A DNA stretch of 64,000 nucleotides from Salinisphaera orenii subsp. orenii MK-B5. GTDB lineage: Bacteria; Pseudomonadota; Gammaproteobacteria; Nevskiales; Salinisphaeraceae. Positions 52,707 to 60,611 of this stretch are shown one piece after another; position 1 is the stretch's first letter; each line of letters opens with the position of its first letter. Location: positions 79,299 through 143,298 of the forward strand of contig NZ_AYKH01000044.1 in the NCBI RefSeq assembly GCF_003788635.1. Reading direction: 5' to 3'. The notes beneath the pieces were generated by a model. It ran no database searches. It saw only the letters and a program-made list of their open reading frames with translations, and was not told the origin of the DNA. A program made the translations under genes and the position numbers.

Positions 52707-53505
52707 CGTCGGGCTCGCGTGCGATCACGGGCGGGCGCTGCGCCGAGCGGGTGCCGGGCACCGGGGCGTTGTCCGCGCCGTAGTAGGTGGTCACCACCGA
52801 GAGCTTGAGTTCGTCGGTGGCGTTGGCGCCGGCCGCGTGCAGGGTGCCGGCATCGAACAGCAGCACGTCGCCGGGATCGAGGGTGGCCTCCACCGCGCTC
52901 GCGATGAGTTCGCGGTTGCGGGGCACGTCCTCGCGCAGGAACTGGTCCGCGTCCATGGCGTCGGCGTCGAAGCGCATCCGATGGGTGCCCGGCAGCAGGC
53001 GCATGCCGCCGTTGTCCGGGCGCTCGTCGCCGAGCGCCAGCCAGGCGTTGACCAGCCGCGGCGTCTCGAAGGCCCAGTAGCGCAGATCCCGGTGCCAGGC
53101 GGTCGCGGTGGAAAAACGCGGGTGCTTGGTCATCACGCAGTTGTGGTGGTTGCGTGACAGCCAGACGCGCTCGGAATCCAGCAGCTGGGCGACGATCGCC
53201 GTCAGCCGGGCATCGGTGGTCCAGTCCGCGAGCAGCGGATCGCGATCGTGGGCCTGCAGCAGGCGCCGCGGGGTGTCGCCGCCCTCGGCCTCGCGGCTGG
53301 CCGGTGCCCCCGGATAGGCCACGTCGGCCTCGTACTCGATGGGCACGACACGGCGATCGGCGTGCGCGAGCGCCAGCGAGCGCAGGGCTGCGATGCGTTC
53401 GACGCTGGCCAACTGGCGCATGACCAGGAAGCCGTCCTCGGCGAAGACCTGGCGCTGGGCGGGCGTCAGCTGGGGTTGGGGCAGACTGTCGGCGGGCACG
53501 CTCAT
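52699..53505 (-). CDS. Phytanoyl-CoA dioxygenase (PhyH) family oxygenase
   Basis: A 268-residue Fe(II)/2-oxoglutarate oxygenase. It begins LTPAQRQVFAEDGFLVMRQLA, the PhyH start. The iron ligands are His and Asp in TAWHRDLRYWAF and the distal His in FDAGTLHAAGANAT; an Arg for 2-oxoglutarate would lie in the GMRLLPGTHRMRF region or after the last His. The substrate is unknown; relatives act on fatty acids, ectoine or quorum signals. It is first gene of the overlapping PhyH-DUF4174-DUF2237 series. Confidence 0.88.
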   Translation of the reverse strand: MSVPADSLPQPQLTPAQRQVFAEDGFLVMRQLASVERIAALRSLALAHADRRVVPIEYEADVAYPGAPASREAEGGDTPRRLLQAHDRDPLLADWTTDARLTAIVAQLLDSERVWLSRNHHNCVMTKHPRFSTATAWHRDLRYWAFETPRLVNAWLALGDERPDNGGMRLLPGTHRMRFDADAMDADQFLREDVPRNRELIASAVEATLDPGDVLLFDAGTLHAAGANATDELKLSVVTTYYGADNAPVPGTRSAQRPPVIAREPDDA

Positions 53506-53661
53506 GGTCTCGATTGTAGACTTGGCATCCGGGTCCCGCTACGCATGTCGAGGGTCTGTGGTTGCGCGGCGGCCGCCGGCGCAGCCGTCCGTTGCGTTCG
53601 GGCATCTCGACGCCGATGCGTTTCGTATAGTCCCCAGCATTCGATCCAAGCGGTGAGCGAC

Positions 53662-54183
53662 ATGAAACGACGCACGCTCCTCGGCGCCTTTCTCGGTGTG
53701 GTGGCGGCCTATCCGCTGTCGCGGCTGGCCCTGGCCGACAGCGAATCCGGGGCGTCCGATCAAGGTGCGAATCCGGAGGTGGGCACGGTGAAGAAAAGCG
53801 AGGCCGAATGGCGTGAACAACTCTCGCCGGAGGCCTATGACGTGCTCCGCAACGAGGGCACGGAGGCGCCCGGTTCCAGCGAACTCAACGAGGTCACGGC
53901 CGAGGGCCGGTTCGTCTGCGCCGGCTGCGGCCTGGCGCTGTTCGACAGCGAGTGGAAATTCGATTCCGGCACGGGCTGGCCGAGCTTTTACCGCTACATC
54001 GACGGCCATCTCGGCTTCAAGACCGACTACAAGCTGCTGATGCCGCGCAAGGAATACCACTGCGCCCGTTGCGGTGGCCACCAGGGCCACGTCTTCAACG
54101 ACGGTCCGCAGCCGACCGGCAAGCGCTACTGCAACAACGGCGTCGCGCTGCGCTTCGAGCCGGCCGAGGACACGGCCGGCTGA
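53662..54183 (+). CDS. msrB: Peptide-methionine (R)-S-oxide reductase, exported
   Basis: A 173-residue MsrB. The N-terminal KRRTLLGAFLGVVAAYPLSRLALA has a twin-arginine-like motif before the hydrophobic part, so export (probably by Tat) is likely. The MsrB domain shows the two zinc CxxC pairs (CAGC and CARC), SGTGWPSFYRYI, and the catalytic RYCNNGVALRF. It repairs oxidised methionine in exported proteins. The ATG at 53662 is 4 bases after a GTGAGCG stretch; upstream frame is a shadow. Confidence 0.92.
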   Translation: MKRRTLLGAFLGVVAAYPLSRLALADSESGASDQGANPEVGTVKKSEAEWREQLSPEAYDVLRNEGTEAPGSSELNEVTAEGRFVCAGCGLALFDSEWKFDSGTGWPSFYRYIDGHLGFKTDYKLLMPRKEYHCARCGGHQGHVFNDGPQPTGKRYCNNGVALRFEPAEDTAG

Positions 54184-54231
54184 GTCGCGGCCCGGCCGTC
54201 GGCCCGGGGTGCCGGTGGCGGATGCGTTGTG

Positions 54232-54714
54232 CTATTCGCCGCCGCCGGTAATGGATTCGTGCAGCAGATCCTGGTGGACGTTCTCGGTATCCGGCGGCAC
54301 GCGGTGCCAGGTCTGGGTCTTGCCGATCAGACTGATGCCGATGTAGCCGCGGGCGTCGAGCGTGTCCGGCCCGGTCTGGGTCGCCTTGGCCTTGTAGGTC
54401 TTGCCGTTGTTCGGGTCGTAGATCTCGCCGTTCTCGAATTCGCCGTCGCCGACGTACTCCAGGCCTTCGAGGATGGTGATGCCGAGCAGGCGCCGGTCGC
54501 GCTTGGACTCGTCCGGATTGTTCTTGTCGTAGCGCGCCTCGCCGGACTTGGAGCCGACGATCATGCCCTTCCACTCGCCGTTGTCCTCATAGAGCTGGAC
54601 ATAGCCGCCGCTGGCGGTCTCCCAGACGCCGGCGACATCCGACGCCTGCTGCTGGGCGAAGGCCGGTGCGGTCAGAAGCAGCGACAGGGCGGCTATCGAC
54701 AGTCTTGTTTTCAT
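54232..54714 (-). CDS. DUF2147-family exported protein
   Basis: A 160-residue protein with a signal peptide ending APAFAQ (residue 21) and a DUF2147 domain: DVAGVWETASGGYVQLYEDNGEWKGMIVG, DKNNPDESKRDRRLLGITILEGL, and GEIYDPNNGKTYKAKA. The family is a lipocalin-like periplasmic barrel of unknown role. It is convergent with msrB. Confidence 0.9.
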   Translation of the reverse strand: MKTRLSIAALSLLLTAPAFAQQQASDVAGVWETASGGYVQLYEDNGEWKGMIVGSKSGEARYDKNNPDESKRDRRLLGITILEGLEYVGDGEFENGEIYDPNNGKTYKAKATQTGPDTLDARGYIGISLIGKTQTWHRVPPDTENVHQDLLHESITGGGE

Positions 54715-55067
54715 GACGAAACTCCTCGCGAAAGCGTCAACTTAGCATGCGAAGCGGCGGCCTAACCGCGCCTTAACGGCCCTGAACAGCCCCTGGGGGC
54801 GGGATCGCCGACGTCCGCCCCGCCGCGGCGCCGTCAACGCCCGGGCCGATCAGCGTCCCGCCGCCGGCACGTACCGGCTGTCTCGCCATCCCGGCGGCGT
54901 CGCCGCACGGCCGGGCTGCCACCCCCGGCACGTCGGCCATGGGCAGGGCGGATTGCCCATCGGAGGCGCATCGGCCGGGTGTCGGTCGCACGAAACCGCG
55001 ACAGGGCCTAGACTGTGCCGCGTCAACTCCAGCGCGTGGCTCTGTGCCCGCGCCCCGCAGGAACAGC
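54715..55067. other. Divergent intergenic region, no gene seen
   Basis: About 353 bases between DUF2147 and the NYN-domain gene, which read away from one another, so both promoters should be here. Several frames are open but proline-rich and unsupported. No regulator site was recognised. Confidence 0.4.
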
Positions 55068-55820
55068 ATGGCCGGCGAAGCGCTGATCGCGGTATTCATC
55101 GATTTCGAGAATCTGGCCCTGGGCGTCAAGGACGTGCCCGGCGGCGATTTCGACATGGGCCTCATCCACAAGCGCGTGCTCGAGAAGGGCCGGCTGGTGT
55201 TCAAGCGCGCCTACTGCGACTGGAGCCAGTACCGCGGTCAGATGAAGTCGTTTCATGCCATGGGCATCGAGATGATCGACATCCCGCAGACGCGCATCTC
55301 GGGCAAGAACAGCGCCGACATCCGCATGGTCGTGGACGCGCTGGACCTGTGCTACGCCAAGGACCATATCGACACCTTCGTGCTGGTCTCCGGCGACTCG
55401 GATTTCTCGCCGCTGGTCTCCAAGCTCAAGGAGAACAACAAGCGCGTGATCGGCTGCGGGGTGAAGTCGTCGACCTCGGACTTGCTGGTGGCCAACTGCG
55501 ACGAGTTCATCTACTACGACGATCTGGTGCAGAAGTCCGGCCGGGCGCGCAAGCGCAAGGCCGAGGCCGGCCAGAAGCAGGACAAGGGCGCCGAGGCGCG
55601 CGAGAAACTCCTCGAGATCGTGTCCTCGCTGGAGTCGGACTACGACCCGGTCTGGGGCTCGCTGGTCAAGCAGACCATCAAGCGGGTCTACCCGAGCTTC
55701 AACGAGAGCTACTACGGCTTCAAGAGCTTCACCGATCTGCTCCGGGCCGCCGAAGAGCACGAGCAGATCACGCTCGAGTACGACGAGTCGCGCGGCAACT
55801 ACAAGGTCGCCGTGGTCTGA
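55068..55820 (+). CDS. NYN-domain ribonuclease-like protein with OST-HTH/LOTUS domain
   Basis: A 250-residue protein. The NYN (PIN-like) domain, residues 5-145, has its acidic metal residues in AVFIDFENLALG, NSADIRMVVDALDL and LVSGDSDFSPLV. A basic Lys/Arg linker (about 160-180) follows, then a winged OST-HTH/LOTUS domain (ILEIVSSLESDYDPVWGSLVKQTIKRVYP to ITLEYDESRGNYKV). This LabA/DUF88-like architecture suggests RNA binding and cleavage. The ATG at 55068 follows AGGAA by 5 bases. Confidence 0.9.
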   Translation: MAGEALIAVFIDFENLALGVKDVPGGDFDMGLIHKRVLEKGRLVFKRAYCDWSQYRGQMKSFHAMGIEMIDIPQTRISGKNSADIRMVVDALDLCYAKDHIDTFVLVSGDSDFSPLVSKLKENNKRVIGCGVKSSTSDLLVANCDEFIYYDDLVQKSGRARKRKAEAGQKQDKGAEAREKLLEIVSSLESDYDPVWGSLVKQTIKRVYPSFNESYYGFKSFTDLLRAAEEHEQITLEYDESRGNYKVAVV

Positions 55821-55840
55821 ATCGATACGCGCCGGGCACG

Positions 55841-55871
55841 AAAAAGCCCGGCGCGGTCGCCCGGCCGGGCT
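55841..55871 (-). terminator. Intrinsic terminator of the sodC-like gene
   Basis: AGCCCGGC / GCCGGGCT arms with an 11-base loop; on the minus strand followed by TTTTTCG. Lies about 30 bases after the sodC-like stop and also between it and the convergent NYN gene. Confidence 0.75.
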
Positions 55872-55901
55872 GTCGCTGACGCGCAGCGGGGACGGGCGGT
55901 A

Positions 55902-56897
55902 TTACATGGAGCCGCTGTCGTCCTCCTGATCGGCGTCGGAGGCGTCGTCCATGTCCGAGCCCGAATCACCGCCGTTGCCGCTGGCATTCGAGTCGCCGCC
56001 CGAGCTCGAGCCCGAATCCGAATCGTCGCTCGTCGACGAGTCGGAGCCCGAGCCCGAATCCGACCCGGAGTCGCTCATCGACGAGTCGGAGTCCGAGTCA
56101 CCGTTCATCGACGCCCCCGAATCCGAGCCGCTGCCGGACTGGTTCTCGCTGTCGTCAGCCGAGCTCGAGCCGCTGTCGTCCGAACCGCTGTCGGCTTCCG
56201 GATCGGCGATGCCGATCACGCCGCAGGCCTGACGGCTGCCGGCCGCGCCGATCGGCGGCTGGTCCGGATCGTTGGCCTTCTCGTGGATGATGATGCCGCG
56301 GCCGATGATGGCCTTGGCGCCGGTCAGCGAGGCGCCCTCGATCATGCCGTCGTGCTCGGCGGTGCCGTCGTCACCCACGTCGAGGTTGCCCAGATCGCCG
56401 GTGATCCGGTCGATGTCTTCGGGCGGGTTCTTGGAGCTGCCCTCGAGGTTGAAGTGCGTGCCCGCGGAGGTGCCGTCCGCCGCCGAGCAGTCGCCGTAGA
56501 GATGAATGTGGTAGCCGTGCTCGCCGGGTTCCAGACCCTCGGCCTCGGTGGTGTAGGCCAGGCCGCCGTCCTCGGGCGTGAAGCGGATGGTGGCCGAGAC
56601 GTCGTCGTTGCCCTCGGTGCCGTGGAGCACGGCGACCGCGGCCCGCGGCATGTCCTCCTCGGCGGTGCCGTTGTCCTGGCTCATGGCGCTGTCGGCCGTG
56701 CCGGCGTCGTCTTCGGACATGGCGTCGTCGGTCGAGCCGCCGTTGTCCTGACTGCTGCCCTCGGCCGCGTTGTCGGACTGCGTGGCCTCGGTCGAGCCGG
56801 TGTCGCCGGCGGCCGCGTCTTCATCGTCGTTCTGGCCGCAGGCGGTCAGGCTCATGGCCAGCAGCATCGCGGCGGAAATCGTCAGTACGGGTTTCAT
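55902..56897 (-). CDS. SodC-like copper superoxide dismutase lipoprotein with acidic Ser/Asp tails
   Basis: A 331-residue predicted lipoprotein (lipobox LTAC, Cys 20). Residues 22-84 and 232-331 are low-complexity Ser/Asp/Gly/Glu; the Cu,Zn-SOD domain is residues 86-230. Copper ligands His 130, His 132, His 148 and His 205 are in place, as are the disulfide (Cys 137, Cys 225) and the active-site Arg 222. The zinc loop, however, reads HFNLEGSSKNPPEDIDRITGDLG: the two usual zinc histidines are missing and only Asp 168 remains, as in copper-only SODs. It likely detoxifies periplasmic superoxide without zinc. Confidence 0.85.
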   Translation of the reverse strand: MKPVLTISAAMLLAMSLTACGQNDDEDAAAGDTGSTEATQSDNAAEGSSQDNGGSTDDAMSEDDAGTADSAMSQDNGTAEEDMPRAAVAVLHGTEGNDDVSATIRFTPEDGGLAYTTEAEGLEPGEHGYHIHLYGDCSAADGTSAGTHFNLEGSSKNPPEDIDRITGDLGNLDVGDDGTAEHDGMIEGASLTGAKAIIGRGIIIHEKANDPDQPPIGAAGSRQACGVIGIADPEADSGSDDSGSSSADDSENQSGSGSDSGASMNGDSDSDSSMSDSGSDSGSGSDSSTSDDSDSGSSSGGDSNASGNGGDSGSDMDDASDADQEDDSGSM

Positions 56898-56948
56898 AGG
56901 TGTTGTCCTTCGGTGTTCGGGTGCGGGGTCGAAAAAACGCGTCGGAGA

Positions 56949-57350
56949 CTAGCCCCGACGCGCGGCAAGGCGGGCGACGACGGCCTCGGCGTCGCCGCTG
57001 CCCGTGAAGATGTGGTCGTAGTGGGCCTGGAGCCAACGGCCGAAGGCGGCGTGGTCAGACTCGCCCAGCAGGCCGGCCAGCGCGTCGACGTGCTCGCCGC
57101 CGCCGCGGGCGGCTTCACGCGCGAGCTGCGGGCGCTGGGTGTCGACGAAGGCCACGGTCTGGCGATGACGCGGCGTGTCGGGCTCGGTCACCGAGGCGTC
57201 GGTGGACTGGCGGCTGGAGGCCGACAGGCCGTGGACGGCACTTTCGGTGATATCCGCCGCGGTGTTGGTGGTGCTGGTGACCGCCGAGCAGCCCGACAGG
57301 GCCAGAGCCCCGGCAAGGCCGACAAGCGGAATCAGGGAACGTGTGCGCAC
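56949..57350 (-). CDS. Small lipoprotein, DUF3015-like
   Basis: About 133 residues. A GTG at 57350 is proposed as the start, giving a signal with lipobox LALSGC. After a Ser/Thr-rich linker comes a conserved-looking block FVDTQRPQLAREAARGGGEHVDALAGLLGESDHAAFGRWLQAHYDHIFTG that resembles the end of DUF3015 proteins. The function is unknown. An open frame continues upstream but without homology. It lies 51 bases upstream of the sodC-like gene and reads in the same direction. Confidence 0.68.
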   Translation of the reverse strand: MRTRSLIPLVGLAGALALSGCSAVTSTTNTAADITESAVHGLSASSRQSTDASVTEPDTPRHRQTVAFVDTQRPQLAREAARGGGEHVDALAGLLGESDHAAFGRWLQAHYDHIFTGSGDAEAVVARLAARRG

Positions 57351-57608
57351 GATGGAGTCGTGGTTGTTTGGATGACTGCATCCTACGCTAGCGCCGCGGG
57401 CGGCGGAGTACAAACGTATTCCGCGCTTGGGTTTTGGCGTGCGCGGCGCTAGTCTCGACGCGGGGACGGCTTCCGGCGGCCGCCGGATCCGCGCGCACGA
57501 CCGCGGACCGACGATCGCCGGCACAGGTTGGGGGACGACCATGAGTGCTGCAGTGAGGCCCGAGCGGATCGGGCGTGCGTTTCAAGGCGCCGGCCGCCGG
57601 GGGCGATC

Positions 57609-58547
57609 GTGAGCGCGGCGGTGCTGCGTACGCCCGAGGAGCGCTTCGCGCGCCTGCCAGGGTATGCGTACGCGCCGCACTACGTCGAGGTCGACGGCCT
57701 GCGGATGCACTATGTGGACGTCGGCCCGCGCCGGGCCGCACCGGTGGTGCTGCTGCACGGCGAGCCGACCTGGTCGTATCTCTATCGACACATGATCGAG
57801 CCGCTGGTGGCCGCCGGGCATCGCGTGCTCGCGCCGGATTTCCTCGGCTGCGGCCGTTCCGACAAGCCGGCCGCGATCGCGGACTACAGCTATCAGCGCC
57901 ACGTCGACTGGGCCTGGTCCTGGTTCGAGCAGCTCGCGCTGACCGACGTGCGCCTGTTCTGTCAGGACTGGGGTTCGCTCATCGGCCTGCGCCTGGTCGC
58001 CGAGCATCCGGCGGCGTTCGCACGCGTGTTCGTGGGCAACGGCTTTCTGCCCACAGGCGACGCGCGCCTGCCGCTCCTGTTCCGGCTGTGGCGCGCGTTC
58101 GCCCGCTACAGCCCGGTGTTTCCGGTGGGCGCTCTCGTCCAGGCCGGCAGCCGCCGCTGGCTGAGCGCCGACGAACGCGCCGCCTACGCGGCGCCGTTTC
58201 CGGATGCCCGCTACATGGCCGGCATCCGCGCCTTTCCGCGGCTGGTACCGGTCACATCGGACGACCCGGCGAGCGCGCCCAACCGCGCCGCCTGGGAGGC
58301 GCTGGCCGGCTTCGACAAGCCCGTGCATACCTGCTTCGCCGACGGCGACCCGATCACCCGCGGGGCCGAGCGCGCGCTGCGCCGGCGGATACCCGGTGCG
58401 GCCGAGGCGGCGCACACCACGATCCGCGGCGCGCGGCATTTCCTGCAGGAGGATCAGGGCGCGACGATCGCCCGCTTCATGATCGAGCAGATGCGCGGCG
58501 ACGCCCGCCGGCCGCCGCCGGCCGGCGATCAGCGCAGTTCGCGATAG
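57609..58547 (+). CDS. Haloalkane dehalogenase (subfamily I)
   Basis: A 312-residue alpha/beta hydrolase resembling DhlA/DhmA-type haloalkane dehalogenases that split carbon-halogen bonds. HGEPTWSYLYRHM (50-62) forms the oxyanion site; the nucleophile is Asp 120 in FCQDWGSLIGLR, with the halide-binding Trp 121 next to it; FADGDPITRGAE gives the acid and ARHFLQEDQG the base His. The GTG at 57609 is preferred since homology begins soon after. Epoxide hydrolase is the main alternative, but QDW followed by the above motifs favours dehalogenase. Its 3' end overlaps the convergent parA gene by 19 bases. Confidence 0.85.
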   Translation: MSAAVLRTPEERFARLPGYAYAPHYVEVDGLRMHYVDVGPRRAAPVVLLHGEPTWSYLYRHMIEPLVAAGHRVLAPDFLGCGRSDKPAAIADYSYQRHVDWAWSWFEQLALTDVRLFCQDWGSLIGLRLVAEHPAAFARVFVGNGFLPTGDARLPLLFRLWRAFARYSPVFPVGALVQAGSRRWLSADERAAYAAPFPDARYMAGIRAFPRLVPVTSDDPASAPNRAAWEALAGFDKPVHTCFADGDPITRGAERALRRRIPGAAEAAHTTIRGARHFLQEDQGATIARFMIEQMRGDARRPPPAGDQRSSR

Positions 58548-59260
58548 AGCGCACGGTACTGCGCGGCCGCCCGGCTGCGCGGTGAGAAGCGGCGTACCGG
58601 CGCCCGGTGCACGCCCATCTGTTCCACGTGCGTGCTGTAGTCGATGAACGTCTCGGGTGCCTTCTTCAGCGTGTCCGGCGGCGCCTCGATCATCTCCCGG
58701 TGCATGCGCCGGCGGCGGTCGGCCATCGAGAAGAACGGCAGCACCCGCGTCTTGCCGACCTTCTTGTCCTCCACGTGCTCCAGCACCTCGTCCAGGGCGC
58801 GCAGCGACAGCGGTGTGGGCACCACCGGCACCAGCACGCGATCGGCGGCGCGCAGCACCGCGGTGGCCAGCGAGCCGATCCCCGGCGGGCAGTCGAGGAT
58901 CATCAGCGAATAGCTTTCCGAGAACGGCTCGATCAGCTCCTCGATGACCTTGCGCGGCTGCTTGGCGGCGTGGATCTGCGCGTCCCAGTGGCGGTAGCCG
59001 CGGTCGCCCGGCAGCACGTCCAGCCGCTCCTGATCGGTGTGCTGCACATAGCGGCCCAGCGGCGCCTTGCCGGAGACGATGCGCTTGGCCGACATCTCCG
59101 GCGGGTCGTCCACGCCCAGATACCAGCTCGCTGCGCCCTGTGGGTCCAGATCCCACAACAGCACGTGCCGGCCGTCGAGCGCGGCCTCGCTGGCCAGGTT
59201 GACCGCGGCCGCGGTCTTGCCCACGCCGCCCTTCAGACTGTAGATCGCCCAGGTTTTCAT
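58529..59260 (-). CDS. ParA-family ATPase
   Basis: A 243-residue deviant-Walker ATPase: KGGVGKTAAAVNLA (residues 10-23), switch I DLDPQGAASWYLG, and LDCPPGIG. No ParB, DNA site or partitioned cargo gene is adjacent, so it is an orphan ParA that may position a protein complex rather than the chromosome. Length is normal. It is divergent from the phosphodiesterase gene. Confidence 0.9.
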   Translation of the reverse strand: MKTWAIYSLKGGVGKTAAAVNLASEAALDGRHVLLWDLDPQGAASWYLGVDDPPEMSAKRIVSGKAPLGRYVQHTDQERLDVLPGDRGYRHWDAQIHAAKQPRKVIEELIEPFSESYSLMILDCPPGIGSLATAVLRAADRVLVPVVPTPLSLRALDEVLEHVEDKKVGKTRVLPFFSMADRRRRMHREMIEAPPDTLKKAPETFIDYSTHVEQMGVHRAPVRRFSPRSRAAAQYRALYRELR

Positions 59261-59353
59261 GCGCTCGATGATACGGCCGGTTTATGACAGAAATATAGCA
59301 ACCGCGTGACGCATGTGCGTTGACCGCGGCCGGGCATCGGTTAGGCTCGCGCG

Positions 59354-59839
59354 ATGCGCATCATGCTACTGGCCGATACCCACGGCGTCCTCGACCCGCG
59401 CGTGGCGGATCTCGCCCGCGGCGCGGACGTGCTCGTGCACGCCGGCGACGTGGGCGCCGGCATCGCCGACGAACTGGCCGGCCTGTGCGACGACGTGCTC
59501 ATCGTCACCGGCAACAACGATCCGGACGACGCGCCCTGGCCGGAATCCGCGCGGCGGGCGCTGCCCGGCGGCGAGCTGGTCGTCATCCACGGCCACCAGT
59601 GGCCGGCCCGCAGCCGCCACGACCGGCTGCGACGCGCCTTCCCCGAGGCCCGCGCGATCGTCTGCGGCCACAGCCACCGCCGCGTGCTCGACACCGACAC
59701 CGCGCCGTGGCTCCTCAATCCCGGTGCGGCCGGACGCAGCCGCGCCTACGGCGGACCCGGCGGCATCGAACTGTTCGTCGACGGCGACGACTGGCAGCCG
59801 GTGCCGCGGGTCTTCGAGCCGCAGCCGCGGCGGCGCTAG
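59354..59839 (+). CDS. YfcE/MJ0936-type metallophosphoesterase
   Basis: A 161-residue calcineurin-like phosphodiesterase. Metal motifs are LADTHG, VLVHAGDVG, VTGNNDPDD, VIHGHQ and VCGHSHRR, all complete. Small phosphodiesterases of this family hydrolyse bis-p-nitrophenyl phosphate in vitro; the natural substrate is unclear. It is followed by a low-GC patch. Confidence 0.92.
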   Translation: MRIMLLADTHGVLDPRVADLARGADVLVHAGDVGAGIADELAGLCDDVLIVTGNNDPDDAPWPESARRALPGGELVVIHGHQWPARSRHDRLRRAFPEARAIVCGHSHRRVLDTDTAPWLLNPGAAGRSRAYGGPGGIELFVDGDDWQPVPRVFEPQPRRR

Positions 59840-59971
59840 CGGCGCAGGGTAAATTGTAAGATTGCTGATCAAAGGTCGGCCGCCTGAACCCTTATCAAGT
59901 AAAAACGCAATCTGGAGTGATTAAGTCAACCTACAGACCGATTTGATAGCGGCCTGGCATGTAGGCGCAAA

Positions 59972-60295
59972 TCACCAGTTATCGTCGCCCGTGCACTGGT
60001 ACTTAGCGGTTACGAGTGTGCGAGAACAACCCATATCAGTCGGTGCCTGGCATCGGCTGAGTGTACCGCCGAATTGCTCGGCGTTACGATAGCCCCAAGC
60101 TTGGCAGCGGTCTGCCGCAGTTCGCGCAGCTTCGTCCCATTCTGGCTGAGGTTGTTCGAACATGCCGTGCGTGTATGACATCTCCACCACGCCATCAGAG
60201 CGGCTTCCGCCTGTCGCCTGAAGTGTTTTGGTTGAAGCGCAACCTGCTGAAATCGCGCAGACTGCGATTAGAACGCAAAGCGTATAAAGCCTCAT
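59972..60295 (-). CDS. YecR-like lipoprotein in a low-GC patch
   Basis: A 107-residue lipoprotein (lipobox ISAGC) resembling YecR: TGGSRSDGVVEMSYTHGMFEQPQPEWDEAARTAADRCQAWGYRNAEQFGG followed by Cys-rich MGCSRTLVTAKYQC. The ATG at 60295 sets a normal signal peptide; an upstream ATG would add 18 residues. GC content here is about 50%, well below the neighbours, and codon use differs, indicating recent transfer. E. coli YecR is linked to flagella by regulation only; no flagellar genes are near. Confidence 0.8.
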   Translation of the reverse strand: MRLYTLCVLIAVCAISAGCASTKTLQATGGSRSDGVVEMSYTHGMFEQPQPEWDEAARTAADRCQAWGYRNAEQFGGTLSRCQAPTDMGCSRTLVTAKYQCTGDDNW

Positions 60296-60611
60296 TTGAT
60301 CCCCCAATTCTTTAGCTAGACGAATCTTGCGTGATGTCTGTGGCATCACGTCTCAACCCGTATCGGCTGATGCCCGCTGTGCTAAAGCCTCGAGAGAGTA
60401 TCTGTATTAATTACTGGATCGCAGCATTATGAATTGGGGCTCTCGCCGCCCACCGTTCTTTCGCCGAACTGTTAACAAAAGCGAGTGTCATCGTGGCCGT
60501 CTGGCTTGTGCAGCTTTGAGAGTCCGGCAAAGGATATGGAGCCCGTGCCGATGTGCGGCAGACGGACGAGTCGGACGGCTTGCAAACCATGCCGATTGAG
60601 ACCGGCGCCGG
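60296..60611. other. Low-GC intergenic region
   Basis: About 316 bases, AT-richer than the rest of the window, between the YecR-like gene start and the end of the permease. It contains a small hairpin near 60331-60353 upstream of the lipoprotein gene. No coding frame is convincing and no cassette-type site was found here. Confidence 0.4.
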
